NCBI RefSeq assembly: GCF_022374875.2
Contig: NZ_CP092427.2
Span: 3,410,001-3,474,000, forward strand
Length of the DNA stretch: 64,000 bases
Source: Mycolicibacterium rufum
GTDB taxonomy: Bacteria > Actinomycetota > Actinomycetes > Mycobacteriales > Mycobacteriaceae
Reading direction: 5' to 3'
Under the pieces are notes generated by a model, which saw only the letters and a list, made by a program, of their open reading frames with translations, was not told where the DNA came from and searched no databases. Below are positions 9,171-18,487 of the stretch, piece by piece (position 1 is the stretch's first letter; the number at the start of each line of letters is the position of its first letter). The position numbers and the translations under genes were made by a program.

Positions 9171-11048
9171 ATGGAGCACAAGCCACCCACCGCGACGATC
9201 GAGGCGGCGCACCGCGCACATCTGAGCAGCCTGCCGTTCGACGACACCCGGGATTTCGAGGACGCCGACCGCGGCTTCATCGCCGCGCAGAAACCCTGCG
9301 TCATCACCGCCGCCGACGGCCGGGTGGTGTGGGACAACGACGTCTATGACTTCCTCCGTGGCGACGCCCCGAGCAGCGTGCATCCCAGCCTGTGGCGCCA
9401 GTCCCAGCTGGTCGCCAAGCAGGGGCTCTACGAGGTGGTCAAGGGCATCTACCAGGTGCGCGGGTTCGATCTGTCCAACATCACGTTCGTCGAGGGCGAC
9501 ACCGGCATCATCGTGATCGACCCGCTGGTGTCCACCGAGGTGGCCGCCGCGGCGTTGGCGCTGTACCGGCAGCACCGGGGCGACCGCGCCGTCACCGCCG
9601 TCATCTACACCCACAGTCACGTCGACCATTTCGGCGGTGTGCTCGGGGTGACCTCTCAGGCCGACGTCGATGCCGGCACGGTCGCGGTGCTGGCGCCGGA
9701 GGGCTTCACCCAGCACGCCGTGCAGGAGAACGTCTACGCCGGGACGGCCATGACCCGGCGCGCCGCCTACATGTACGGCGCGGTCCTCGACCGGGGTCCG
9801 CAGGGCCAGGTGGGCTGCGGTCTCGGCCAGACCCCGTCGCTCGGTGAGGTCGCGATCATCGTGCCGACGATCGACATCCGCGAGACCGGGGAGACCCACA
9901 CCATCGACGGCGTGGAGATCGAATTCCAGATGGCGCCGGGCACCGAGGCGCCGGCCGAGATGCACTTCTACTTCCCGCGGTTCCGGGCGCTGTGCATGGC
10001 CGAGAACGCGACGCACAACCTGCACAACCTGCTGACGCTGCGGGGCGCGCTGGTGCGCGATCCGCACGGCTGGGCCGGCTACCTCACCGAGGCCATCGAC
10101 ACCTTCGCCGACCGCGCCGACGTCGTGTTCGCCTCGCACCACTGGCCGACGTGGGGCAGGGAGCGCATCGTCGAATTCCTGTCGCTGCAACGCGACCTCT
10201 ACGCCTACCTGCACGACCAGACCCTGCGGCAGCTCAACCAGGGGTACACGGGCATCGAGATCGCCGAGACGTTCGCGATGCCGCCCGCGCTGGAGAAGGC
10301 CTGGCACGCCCACGGCTACTACGGCTCGGTGAGCCACAACGTCAAGGCGGTCTATCAGCGCTACATGGGTTGGTTCGACGGGAATCCCGGCCGGCTGTGG
10401 CCGCACCCGCCCGAAGCGATCGGACCCCGGTACGTCGCGGCGATGGGCGGCCTCGACCGCGTCGTCGAGATCGCCCAGCAGGCCTTCGACGACGGTGACT
10501 TCCGATGGGCAGCAACGCTTCTCGATCACGCGATCTTCACCGACGAGAACCATGCCGCGGCGCGGGCACTGTACGCCGACACCCTCGAGCAGCTGGCCTA
10601 CGGCGCGGAGACCGCGACCTGGCGCAATTTCTTCCTGGCCGGCGCCACCGAACTGCGCGAGGCCAACTTCGGCACCCCCACGCAGACCACGTCGCCGTCG
10701 ATGCTGTCCCAGCTCACGCCCGAGCAGATGTTCGACGTGCTGGCGATCAGCGTCAACGGGCCCCGGGCCTGGGACCTCGACCTGTCGATCGACGTCACGT
10801 TCCTCGACACCGCCACCAACTACCGGTTGACGCTGCGCAACGGCGTGCTGGTCTACCGCAGGACCGACGCCGACGAGAACACGGCCCAGGCGACGATCCG
10901 GCTGGCCACCAAGGTCCGGCTGCTCAGCCTGGCGGCCGGCGACGCGACGTCGCCGGGTGTCGAGATCACCGGGGACGCCGCCGTTCTCGAGAAGCTCGTC
11001 GGTGTCCTGGACAAGCCCGACCCCGGGTTCGACATCGTGACGCCGTGA
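9171..11048 (+). CDS. Alkyl sulfatase, SdsA1/BDS1 type (Rv3762c homologue)
   Basis: 625 residues from ATG 9171. Metallo-beta-lactamase-fold sulfatase that hydrolyses primary alkyl sulfates such as dodecyl sulfate by C-O cleavage. The zinc motif THSHVDHFGG has His148, His150, Asp152 and His153. The second metal region is AENATHNLHNLL (about 280), and SHNVKAVYQRYMGWFDGNP is the typical SdsA substrate loop. Residues from about 500 form the C-terminal SCP2-like domain that binds the alkyl chain. An upstream extension of 76 codons was rejected because ATG 9171 matches the family N-terminus. No signal peptide is seen. In M. tuberculosis the neighbour is the same kinase-fold gene, also found just downstream here. 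Confidence 0.92.
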   Translation: MEHKPPTATIEAAHRAHLSSLPFDDTRDFEDADRGFIAAQKPCVITAADGRVVWDNDVYDFLRGDAPSSVHPSLWRQSQLVAKQGLYEVVKGIYQVRGFDLSNITFVEGDTGIIVIDPLVSTEVAAAALALYRQHRGDRAVTAVIYTHSHVDHFGGVLGVTSQADVDAGTVAVLAPEGFTQHAVQENVYAGTAMTRRAAYMYGAVLDRGPQGQVGCGLGQTPSLGEVAIIVPTIDIRETGETHTIDGVEIEFQMAPGTEAPAEMHFYFPRFRALCMAENATHNLHNLLTLRGALVRDPHGWAGYLTEAIDTFADRADVVFASHHWPTWGRERIVEFLSLQRDLYAYLHDQTLRQLNQGYTGIEIAETFAMPPALEKAWHAHGYYGSVSHNVKAVYQRYMGWFDGNPGRLWPHPPEAIGPRYVAAMGGLDRVVEIAQQAFDDGDFRWAATLLDHAIFTDENHAAARALYADTLEQLAYGAETATWRNFFLAGATELREANFGTPTQTTSPSMLSQLTPEQMFDVLAISVNGPRAWDLDLSIDVTFLDTATNYRLTLRNGVLVYRRTDADENTAQATIRLATKVRLLSLAAGDATSPGVEITGDAAVLEKLVGVLDKPDPGFDIVTP

Positions 11049-11130
11049 TGCGCCGCGAGAGAGAAGCCATGGTCGTGAAAAGGCGGAATTTACGACCAGG
11101 AATAATATTTCGCGTGGAAATGCCCGACCC

Positions 11131-11892
11131 TCAGGGCATCCCGCCGTCGGCGCGCACGATCGATCCGGTGGTGAAGCTCGACGCATCCGACATCAGGAAC
11201 AGGGCGGCGCCGACGATCTCGGGGGGCTGGCCCGCCCGCTGCAGCGCGAAGTGCCGGAAGGGGTTGTCCCCGGGGAAGTTCCACGCGGCACTGATGTCGG
11301 TGAGGAACGGGCCCGGCATCAGTGTGTTCACCCGCACCGTGGGACCGAAGGCCTTCGCGAGTCCCTCGGTCATCGCGTTCAGCCCGGCCTTGGACGCCGC
11401 GTAGGGCAGGAACGACGGGTCGGGCCGCAGCGAGCCGTTCGTGCTGACGTTGATGATCGAGCCGCGGCCCGCGGCGACCATGCGCTCCCCGATCAGGGCC
11501 GACAACCGGAAGGGTCCCTTGAGGTTCAGGTTCATCACCGCGTCGAACAACTTCTCGCTGACATCGGTGAGCAAGTCGTAGAGCGGGGACATGCCGGCGT
11601 TGTTGACCAGCACGTCGACCCGGCCGAACCGGTCGTAGACGGCGTCGACCAGACCGTCGAGTTCGTCCCACCGGCCGATGTGCACCGCGTAGGGGAACGC
11701 GGACCGACCCGTCTCGGCGGCGATCTCGTCGGCGGCCGCCACGCACGCGTCGTACTTGCGGCTGGCGATGACGACGTCGGCGCCGCACCGCGCCGCCGCG
11801 AACGCCATCTCCCGCCCGAGACCGCGGCTGCCACCGGTGACGAGCACCACCCGGTCGGTCAGATCGAACAGCGAATCGGCGTAACCGGACAC
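11131..11892 (-). CDS. Short-chain dehydrogenase/reductase
   Basis: 253 residues if translation starts at the GTG giving MSGYADSLFDLTDR, which matches mycobacterial relatives. An ATG 42 bases upstream is possible but would overlap the divergent gene. Classical SDR features: TGGSRGLG cofactor loop (about residue 20), NNAG (about 95) and catalytic YAASK (about 165), with Ser in INVSTNGS and a C-terminal ADGG. The oxidised substrate cannot be told from sequence. The start regions of this gene and the histidine phosphatase are only 18 bases apart. Confidence 0.88.
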   Translation of the reverse strand: MSGYADSLFDLTDRVVLVTGGSRGLGREMAFAAARCGADVVIASRKYDACVAAADEIAAETGRSAFPYAVHIGRWDELDGLVDAVYDRFGRVDVLVNNAGMSPLYDLLTDVSEKLFDAVMNLNLKGPFRLSALIGERMVAAGRGSIINVSTNGSLRPDPSFLPYAASKAGLNAMTEGLAKAFGPTVRVNTLMPGPFLTDISAAWNFPGDNPFRHFALQRAGQPPEIVGAALFLMSDASSFTTGSIVRADGGMP

Positions 11893-11910
11893 GCGCCCTA
11901 TGGTGACACG

Positions 11911-12516
11911 GTGCAACTGCTTCTGGTCCGACATGCGTTACCCCTGCGCAGCGAGCCCGGGCAGGGTTCGGATCCACGCCTGTCCGACGAGGGCGTCGCG
12001 CAGGCGGCGCGGCTCCCCGACGCACTGGCGCGGTTCCCGATCACCCGCCTGGTCAGCAGTCCGCAGGTGCGGGCGATCGAGACCGGTCAGCCGCTGGCCG
12101 ACAAGCTGGGGCTGCCGCTGGAGGTCGACGACCGGCTCGCCGAGTACGACCGCGACCTGCCGCACTACATCCCGGTCGAGCAGATCGCCAAGGAGAATCC
12201 GCAGGAACTGCAGCGCCTGCTCGAGGGCCGCCTGCCCAGCGGGGTGGACGAAGCGGCCTTCCGCGCCCGGATCACAGCGGGCATCGACGACCTCGTCGAC
12301 GGCGCCGACCACGACGACACGGTCGCGGTGTTCAGCCACGGCGGCGTGATCAACGTGCTGCTGCACAGCATCCTCGGCACCGAACGGCTGCTGTCCTTCC
12401 ACGTCGACTATGCGTCGGTGACCCGGCTGCTGTCCTCGCGCAGCGGCCGGCTCTCGGTCGCGAGCGTCAACGGCACCGAACACGTATGGGATTTATTGCC
12501 CCGGAACCAGCGATGA
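11911..12516 (+). CDS. Histidine phosphatase (phosphoglycerate mutase-like) family protein
   Basis: 201 residues from GTG 11911. The N-terminal LVRHALPLRSEPGQG carries the phospho-accepting His (RHA in place of the usual RHG). SSPQVRAIETGQP is the second conserved Arg region, and VFSHGGVINVLL near residue 140 provides the second catalytic His. This branch acts as a broad phosphatase on small phospho-metabolites. It lies directly before the kinase-fold gene (gap 46 bases) and is probably co-transcribed with it. Confidence 0.85.
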   Translation: MQLLLVRHALPLRSEPGQGSDPRLSDEGVAQAARLPDALARFPITRLVSSPQVRAIETGQPLADKLGLPLEVDDRLAEYDRDLPHYIPVEQIAKENPQELQRLLEGRLPSGVDEAAFRARITAGIDDLVDGADHDDTVAVFSHGGVINVLLHSILGTERLLSFHVDYASVTRLLSSRSGRLSVASVNGTEHVWDLLPRNQR

Positions 12517-12562
12517 GCGCTTGCGCGAAGAGCAGGTGGCCGCAGGTGGTAGACAAGTTCCC

Positions 12563-13582
12563 GTGACTGACCTCGAGGGCCTGGACCTGGCCGCACTGGA
12601 CCGGCATCTGCGCGAGGCCGGCGTTCCGCGCGACGGCGAACTGCGCGCCGAACTGGTGTCCGGCGGCCGGTCGAACCTGACGTTCCTGGTCTCCGACGAC
12701 GCGTCGGCGTGGGTGCTGCGCCGGCCTCCGCTGCACGGGCTGACCCCGTCCGCGCACGACATGGCACGCGAGTACCGGGTGGTGGCGGCGCTCGCCGACA
12801 CCGCGGTGCCGGTGGCGCGTGCGGTGACGATGCGCAACGACGACTCGGTGCTGGGCGCGCCGTTCCAGATGGTGGAGTTCGTGCCCGGCCGGGTGGTGCG
12901 CCACACCGGCCAGCTCGAGGCCCTCGGCGGCCGGGACACCATCGAGGCGTGCGTCGACGCGCTGATCGCGGTGCTCGCCGACCTGCACGCCGTCGACCCC
13001 GACGCCGTCGGCCTCGGTGACTTCGGCAAGCCCACCGGGTACCTGGAGCGCCAGGTGCGGCGCTGGGGCTCACAGTGGGAGCTGGTCAAACGTCCCGACG
13101 ACGCCTGCGACGCCGACGTCAAGCGGCTGCACGCCAAGCTCGCCGAGGCCGTCCCCGCGCAGAGCCGGGCCGCCATCGTGCACGGGGACTACCGGATCGA
13201 CAACACCATCCTCGACGCCGACGACCCGACGAAGGTCGTGGCCGTGCTCGACTGGGAGATGTCCACACTCGGCGATCCGCTCAGCGACGCCGCGCTGATG
13301 TGCGTGTACCGGCACCCGACGTTCCACTACGTGCACGCCGACGCCGCCTGGGCGTCGGAGTTGATCCCCGATCCGGATGCGCTGGCCGAGAAGTACGCCC
13401 GCGCCTCGGGCCGGGATCTGCACGACTGGGACTTCTACATGGCGCTGGCCTACTTCAAGCTCGCGATCATCGGGGCCGGCATCGCCTATCGCTCCCGCGA
13501 GGCGGGTCTGACCGACGACACGGACAAGGTGGGCGAGGCCGTCGCTCCGTTGATCGCTGCAGGGTTGGCCGAGCTGTCTTAG
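12563..13582 (+). CDS. fadE36: Aminoglycoside phosphotransferase-fold protein (Rv3761c/FadE36 homologue)
   Basis: 339 residues from GTG 12563. Despite the historical acyl-CoA dehydrogenase name of Rv3761c, the sequence is a kinase of the APH/choline kinase fold. It has GGRSNLTFLV near residue 33 (nucleotide loop), IVHGDYRIDNTIL (catalytic loop, about 206) and VAVLDWEMSTLGDPLSD (metal-binding Asp, about 227). Relatives in this branch are ACAD10-like kinases linked to unusual acyl-CoA breakdown. The phosphate acceptor is unknown. Confidence 0.82.
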   Translation: MTDLEGLDLAALDRHLREAGVPRDGELRAELVSGGRSNLTFLVSDDASAWVLRRPPLHGLTPSAHDMAREYRVVAALADTAVPVARAVTMRNDDSVLGAPFQMVEFVPGRVVRHTGQLEALGGRDTIEACVDALIAVLADLHAVDPDAVGLGDFGKPTGYLERQVRRWGSQWELVKRPDDACDADVKRLHAKLAEAVPAQSRAAIVHGDYRIDNTILDADDPTKVVAVLDWEMSTLGDPLSDAALMCVYRHPTFHYVHADAAWASELIPDPDALAEKYARASGRDLHDWDFYMALAYFKLAIIGAGIAYRSREAGLTDDTDKVGEAVAPLIAAGLAELS

Positions 13583-13682
13583 GCTGGGGTTTCGTCGCAG
13601 CTCGCTTCGGGTAGAGAAGCGCGTGCCTCCAACGATCGCCCCGCCCGCTCCCCGTCCCGAATCGACAAGAAGGCCCACCGCG

Positions 13683-14495
13683 ATGAAACGTGATGTCGGC
13701 GCGGAACTGGACGTGGAGATCTCGGCGCCCACGACGCTCGAGTTCCAGATCGCCGTGGCCCCGCAGTCGGGCGTCGAGGTCACCGAGTCGCTGTCATTCG
13801 TGTTGGACGGCAAGGAGATTCCGGCGGCCGACATCACGGAGATCTCGGGTGAGCACGGCAACCGGATCCACACGCTCGAGGTCGCGCAGGGCAATCTGAA
13901 GGTCAGTTACTCCGCCAGCGTGCTCGGCCAGGCCGATCCGCCGCCGGTCCGCGACATCGACATGTCGACCTATCTGCGGCCCAGCCGCTACGCCGAGGCC
14001 GACAAGTTCTTCGGCTTCGCGGCCACCGAATTCGGTGATCTCGCCGACACCGCGACGATTCTGGAGAAGGTGTCGTCCTGGGTCGGCTCCCGGCTGAGCT
14101 ACGTTCCCGGCTCCAGCGATCCGATCGACGGGGCGGCCGACACGCTGCTCGCCGGCGAGGGCGTCTGCCGCGATTACGCGCATCTGGTGATCGCCCTGCT
14201 GCGTGCGGTCAACGTGCCTGCGCGGCTGGTGTCGGTGTACGCGCCGGGCTGCCAGCCGATGGACTTCCACGCCGTCGCCGAGGCGTTCGTCGACGGTCAG
14301 TGGCGCGTGGTCGACGCGACGCTGCTGGCGCCGCGCCAGTCCCTGGTCCGCATCGCCACCGGACGCGACGCCGCCGACACCGCATGGCTCGACAATCACA
14401 AGGGTGCGATCACGGTGAACACCATGACGGTCACCGCGACGGTCGACGGCGAACTGCCCCGCGACACGATCGACCAGCTGGTGTCGATCCAGTGA
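13683..14495 (+). CDS. Transglutaminase-like domain protein
   Basis: 270 residues from ATG 13683 (MKRDVGAELDV). The N-terminal beta-rich region (residues 1-90) is followed by a transglutaminase/protease-like core. The catalytic Cys is in EGVCRDYAHL (about residue 161), the His in MDFHAVAEAF (about 197) and the Asp in WRVVDAT (about 210), so the triad is complete. Bacterial members are mostly cysteine proteases or amidases; no partner is evident. There is no signal peptide. An upstream in-frame extension looks proline-rich and untranslated. Confidence 0.82.
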   Translation: MKRDVGAELDVEISAPTTLEFQIAVAPQSGVEVTESLSFVLDGKEIPAADITEISGEHGNRIHTLEVAQGNLKVSYSASVLGQADPPPVRDIDMSTYLRPSRYAEADKFFGFAATEFGDLADTATILEKVSSWVGSRLSYVPGSSDPIDGAADTLLAGEGVCRDYAHLVIALLRAVNVPARLVSVYAPGCQPMDFHAVAEAFVDGQWRVVDATLLAPRQSLVRIATGRDAADTAWLDNHKGAITVNTMTVTATVDGELPRDTIDQLVSIQ

Positions 14496-14500
14496 GCCGG

Positions 14501-14866
14501 CTAGACACCGCCCTTGAGGTTCTTCTTCGCCGCGCGGCGTAGCTGGAAGATGCGTACCGCGCCGACGGCCACCGTCAGCAGCCCGCCGGCCACGGCCGCG
14601 AACAGGATGGCCACGCCCAGGGGCAGGCTCCACTGCCAACCGAGGAACTGGAACTCCGTGGATTCGGTGTTCTGCGCGATGAAGATCAGCAGGACGATCA
14701 GAACGAGGAAGCCCAGCGTGAGCGCCGTCCACAACGCCGCGGCGCGGGTGCGGTGGACGGCCGACTGCGCGGGTGTGGCGGTGCCCGTCGTCGAGGTGGC
14801 GGGCGCGTCGAGCGGCGGCGGCGGTGGGGGTGGCGGCTCGGCCGACGCGTACGGATCGCTGGACAT
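14501..14866 (-). CDS. LapA-domain membrane protein (Rv3760 homologue)
   Basis: 121 residues from the ATG of MSSDPYASAEP. A proline-rich cytoplasmic head (PPPPPPPLDAP) is followed by two membrane helices: about residues 45-65 (ALWTALTLGFLVLIVLLIFIA) and 80-105. The NTESTEFQFLGW loop between them is diagnostic of the LapA (DUF1049) domain. It ends with a basic tail (RRAAKKNLKGG). It is convergent with the transglutaminase gene and divergent from proX, the same arrangement as Rv3760 in M. tuberculosis. Confidence 0.8.
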   Translation of the reverse strand: MSSDPYASAEPPPPPPPPLDAPATSTTGTATPAQSAVHRTRAAALWTALTLGFLVLIVLLIFIAQNTESTEFQFLGWQWSLPLGVAILFAAVAGGLLTVAVGAVRIFQLRRAAKKNLKGGV

Positions 14867-14961
14867 GGGTCCATCTTTGCCCTTTCGCGCTTCGAATGAA
14901 ACATGCACGGTGATCGCGTTAGGGTCACGAAAGCTTCCGCGACCTGGAAAGGACGTTCGGC

Positions 14962-15927
14962 GTGACTAGCTCCCGCAAGCCAGCCCGAGAGTTCCGGTGG
15001 TTCCCGCTGCGCGTCCTGGCGGCGCTCGTCCTGGCAGTGACCGTCGCGGCCTGTGGCAGCTCCAATCCGCTCGGCGGCGGCGAGATCTCCGGAGACCTGA
15101 AGTCCATCAAGGTGGGCTCGGCGGACTTCACCGAGTCGAAGATCATCGCCGAGATCTACGCCCAGGCGCTGGAGGCGAACGGTTTCACGGTGTCGCGCCA
15201 ATTCGGCATCGGCAGCCGCGAGACCTACATCCCCGCGGTGCAGGACCACTCGATCGACCTGATCCCCGAGTACACCGGCAACCTGCTGCAGTACTTCGAC
15301 GCCAAGAGCACGGCGACGACCCCGGACGCCGTGCTGCTGGCGCTGTTCAAGGCGCTGCCCGGCGAGCTGTCCATCCTGTACCCGTCACCCGCAGAGGACA
15401 AGGACACCCTCGCGGTGTCCGAGCCGACCGCGCAGCGCTGGAACCTGAAGTCGATCGCCGACCTCGCGCAGCACTCCGCGGAGGTGAAAGTCGGTGCACC
15501 GTCGGAGTTCCAGACCCGGCAGACGGGTTTGGTGGGACTGAAGGAGAAGTACGGACTGGACATCGCCCCGGCCAACTTCGTCGCGATCAGCGACGGCGGC
15601 GGACCCGCGACGGTGAAGGCGCTGACCGACGGCACCGTCACCGCGGCGAACATCTTCTCCACCTCACCGGCGATCGAGCAGAGCAAGCTGGTGGTGCTCG
15701 AGGACCCGAAGAACGTGTTCCTGGCCGCCAACGTCGTTCCGCTGGTCGCGTCGCAGAAGATGTCGAACGAACTCAAGACAGTGCTCGACGCGGTCAGCGC
15801 GAAACTCACCACCGAGGCCCTCATCCAGATGAACACCGCGGTGGAAGGCAACCAGGGCATCGACCCCGACGAGGCGGCGGGAAAGTGGATCGCCGACAAC
15901 GGCTTCGACAAGCCCGTACAGAAATAG
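14962..15927 (+). CDS. proX: Osmoprotectant ABC transporter substrate-binding lipoprotein ProX
   Basis: 321 residues from GTG 14962 with AAAGG seven bases upstream. A type II signal ends in a lipobox, VTVAACGSS, with Cys at about residue 33, so the mature protein is lipid-anchored outside the membrane. The rest is an OpuAC-type binding domain: KVGSADFTESKIIAEIYAQ, DLIPEYTGNLLQYF and the C-terminal GIDPDEAAGKWIADNGF. It binds glycine betaine, proline betaine or related compatible solutes. First gene of a tightly packed five-gene operon. Confidence 0.92.
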   Translation: MTSSRKPAREFRWFPLRVLAALVLAVTVAACGSSNPLGGGEISGDLKSIKVGSADFTESKIIAEIYAQALEANGFTVSRQFGIGSRETYIPAVQDHSIDLIPEYTGNLLQYFDAKSTATTPDAVLLALFKALPGELSILYPSPAEDKDTLAVSEPTAQRWNLKSIADLAQHSAEVKVGAPSEFQTRQTGLVGLKEKYGLDIAPANFVAISDGGGPATVKALTDGTVTAANIFSTSPAIEQSKLVVLEDPKNVFLAANVVPLVASQKMSNELKTVLDAVSAKLTTEALIQMNTAVEGNQGIDPDEAAGKWIADNGFDKPVQK

Positions 15928-15933
15928 GCAACC

Positions 15934-17046
15934 GTGATCACCTTCACCAACGTCACGAAGACGTACCCGGACGGCACCGTCGCGGTCGATGACCTGACGC
16001 TGGAGGTGCCCGACGGCACGCTCACCGTGTTCGTCGGTCCCTCGGGCTGCGGCAAGACCACGTCGATGCGGATGATCAACCGGATGATCGAGCCCACCTC
16101 GGGCACGCTGACGGTCGACGGCGCCGACGTCACCAAGGTCGACCCGGTCAAGCTGCGGCTGGGCATCGGCTACGTCATCCAGAGCGCGGGTCTGATGCCG
16201 CATCTGCGGGTGATCGACAACGTGGCCACCGTCCCGGTGCTGCGCGGCGAATCCCGGCGCAGCGCACGCAAATCCGCGCTCGCGGTGCTCGAGCGGGTGG
16301 GTCTGGACCCTGCGCTGGCCAACCGGTACCCGGCGCAGCTGTCGGGCGGTCAGCAGCAGCGCGTCGGCGTGGCACGGGCCCTGGCGGCCGACCCGCCGAT
16401 CCTGCTCATGGACGAGCCCTTCAGCGCCGTCGACCCGGTGGTCCGCGACGATCTGCAGGCTGAGATCCTGCGCCTGCAAAGCGAATTGCGGAAGACGATC
16501 GTGTTCGTCACCCACGACATCGACGAGGCGATCAAGCTCGGTGACCGGGTCGCGGTGTTCGGCCGCGGAGGTGTTCTGCAGCAGTACGACGCTCCTGCCC
16601 GGCTGCTGTCCAACCCCGCCAACGACGACGTCGCCGGCTTCGTCGGCGCCGACCGCGGGTACCGGGGTCTGCAGTTCTTCCACGCCACCGGCCTGCCGCT
16701 GCACGACATCCGCCACGTCGGCGAACCCGAGATCGACGCACTGACACTGGCACCCGGGGACTGGGTGCTGGTCACCCGGCCCGACGGCACCCCGTACGCA
16801 TGGATCAACGCCGACGGCGTGGACCTGCACCGGGCGGGCCGCTCGCTCTACGACAGCACAATCGCCGGCGGCTCGCTGTTCCGCCCCGACGGCACGCTGC
16901 GGCTCGCGCTCGACGCGGCACTGTCCTCTCCGGCCGGTCTCGGCGTCGCCGTCGACGACGGCGGCCAGGTGATTGGCGGTGTGCGCGCCGACGACGTCCT
17001 CGACGCCCTGGAGACCCAGCGCACCGCCCAGCAGGCGCACGAGTAA
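15934..17046 (+). CDS. proV: Osmoprotectant ABC transporter ATP-binding protein ProV
   Basis: 370 residues from GTG 15934, six bases after proX. Walker A GPSGCGKTT (about residue 37), ABC signature LSGGQQQRVGVARAL (about 135), Walker B ILLMDEPFSAVD (about 155) and switch His (THDIDEA). The C-terminal 120 residues form a regulatory section (FVGADRGYRGLQFF; GGQVIGGVRADDVLDAL) resembling a single degenerate CBS region, as in OpuA-type ATPases that sense ionic strength. It drives solute import through ProW and ProZ. Confidence 0.93.
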   Translation: MITFTNVTKTYPDGTVAVDDLTLEVPDGTLTVFVGPSGCGKTTSMRMINRMIEPTSGTLTVDGADVTKVDPVKLRLGIGYVIQSAGLMPHLRVIDNVATVPVLRGESRRSARKSALAVLERVGLDPALANRYPAQLSGGQQQRVGVARALAADPPILLMDEPFSAVDPVVRDDLQAEILRLQSELRKTIVFVTHDIDEAIKLGDRVAVFGRGGVLQQYDAPARLLSNPANDDVAGFVGADRGYRGLQFFHATGLPLHDIRHVGEPEIDALTLAPGDWVLVTRPDGTPYAWINADGVDLHRAGRSLYDSTIAGGSLFRPDGTLRLALDAALSSPAGLGVAVDDGGQVIGGVRADDVLDALETQRTAQQAHE

Positions 17047-17714
17047 TGCGGTATCTGTTCACCCACCTCGACGATCTGTGGGCGCTGACGGTCATCCACC
17101 TGCGGCTCTCGCTCATCCCGATCGTGCTGGGTCTGGTGATCGCGGTGCCGCTGGGCGCCCTGGTGCAGCGCACCACCGCGCTGCGTCGGCTCACCACCGT
17201 GACCGCGAGCATCATCTTCACGATCCCGTCGCTGGCGCTGTTCGTGGTGCTGCCGCTGATCATCCCCACCCGCATCCTCGACGAGGCCAACGTCATCGTC
17301 GCGCTGACGCTCTACACCGTGGCGCTGCTCGTGCGCGCCGTGCCCGAGGCGCTCGACGCGGTGTCGCCCGCGGTGCTCGACGCCGCCACCGCCGTCGGCT
17401 ACAAGCCGCTCACCCGGATGCTCAAAGTCGAACTGCCGCTGGCGGTTCCGGTGTTGATCGCGAGCCTGCGGGTGGTCGCCGTCACCAACATCTCGATGGT
17501 GTCGGTGGGCTCGGTGATCGGCATCGGCGGTCTGGGCACCTGGTTCACCGAGGGCTACCAGTCCAACAAGAGCGACCAGATCGTGGCCGGCATCATCGCG
17601 ATCTTCGTGCTCGCGATCGTCATCGACACGCTGATCATGCTGGCGGGCAAGGCCCTGACGCCGTGGACCCGCGCCCAGCGAGGGGCCCGCGCGACGAAGG
17701 GGGCGCCGGCGTGA
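17046..17714 (+). CDS. proW: Osmoprotectant ABC transporter permease ProW
   Basis: 222 residues. The ATG shares one base with the proV stop (TAATG). About five or six membrane helices, with the permease coupling motif around DAATAVGYKPLTRMLKVELPLAVPVLIASLR (the EAA loop). This binds the ATPase. It pairs with ProZ to form the membrane channel. Confidence 0.92.
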   Translation: MRYLFTHLDDLWALTVIHLRLSLIPIVLGLVIAVPLGALVQRTTALRRLTTVTASIIFTIPSLALFVVLPLIIPTRILDEANVIVALTLYTVALLVRAVPEALDAVSPAVLDAATAVGYKPLTRMLKVELPLAVPVLIASLRVVAVTNISMVSVGSVIGIGGLGTWFTEGYQSNKSDQIVAGIIAIFVLAIVIDTLIMLAGKALTPWTRAQRGARATKGAPA

Positions 17715-18487
17715 ACTTCCTGCAGCAGGCACTGTCTTTCATCTTCACCGCGGCCAACTGGGCGGGCCCGGCCGGGCTGGCCACCCGCATCCTCGAACAT
17801 CTGCAGTACACCGCCGTCGCGACGCTGTTCTCGGCGCTCATCGCGATCCCCATCGGCATGCTGATCGGGCACACCGGCCGCGGCACCTTCCTGGTCGTCA
17901 CCGGCGTCAACGCGCTACGGGCGCTGCCCACGCTGGGGGTGCTGCTGCTCGGCGTGCTGCTGTGGGGACTCGGGCTGGTGCCGCCGACGGTGGCGCTGAT
18001 GCTGCTCGGCATCCCGCCGCTGCTGGCAGGCACCTATGCCGGTATCGCCAACGTGGACCGGTCGGTGGTGGACGCGGCCCGGTCGATGGGGATGACGGAG
18101 TCGAGGATCCTGCTGCGCGTCGAGACGCCCATCGCGATGCCGCTGATCCTGGGCGGGCTGCGCACCGCGACACTGCAGATCGTGGCGACGGCGACCGTCG
18201 CGGCGTACGCCAGCCTCGGCGGGCTGGGCCGCTATCTGATCGACGGCATCAAGGTGCGCGAGTTCCACATCGCCCTGGTCGGCGCGCTGATGGTGACCGC
18301 CTTGGCGCTGATCCTCGACGCCGTGCTGGCCTTCGCGGTCTGGGCGTCGGTACCCGGCAGCGGGCGGCTGCGGGGCCGCCGGACGATGCCGCAGCCGTTC
18401 CTGTCCGACGAGGTGGCGCTCGAATCGCGGCCCACTTCCGGAGCCCGCCACGAGCGGGGAGACCCGTCGCTTACGGTAGAGCCATGA
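17711..18487 (+). CDS. proZ: Osmoprotectant ABC transporter permease ProZ
   Basis: 258 residues from GTG 17711, overlapping the proW stop by four bases. Six hydrophobic segments, with the EAA loop DAARSMGMTESRILLRVETPIAMPLILGGLR near residue 120. The C-terminal 45 residues are hydrophilic (RLRGRRTMPQPFLSDEV) and face the cytoplasm. Second half of the transport channel. Confidence 0.92.
   Translation: MNFLQQALSFIFTAANWAGPAGLATRILEHLQYTAVATLFSALIAIPIGMLIGHTGRGTFLVVTGVNALRALPTLGVLLLGVLLWGLGLVPPTVALMLLGIPPLLAGTYAGIANVDRSVVDAARSMGMTESRILLRVETPIAMPLILGGLRTATLQIVATATVAAYASLGGLGRYLIDGIKVREFHIALVGALMVTALALILDAVLAFAVWASVPGSGRLRGRRTMPQPFLSDEVALESRPTSGARHERGDPSLTVEP

Noticed and set aside
11118..11140. 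Hairpin ATGCCC/GGGCAT as a terminator of the alkyl sulfatase gene
   Set aside because: The right arm overlaps the stop of the convergent SDR gene, the stem is six bases, and there is no support beyond the short pairing.
8637..11186. Open reading of 849 codons on the minus strand opposite the alkyl sulfatase
   Set aside because: It is the antisense frame of a clearly conserved gene, with Arg/Gly/Val-rich composition typical of high-G+C shadow frames and no domain match.
13623..13682. N-terminal extension of the transglutaminase-like protein by 20 codons
   Set aside because: The extension is Pro/Arg-rich with no family similarity, and ATG 13683 begins the conserved part.
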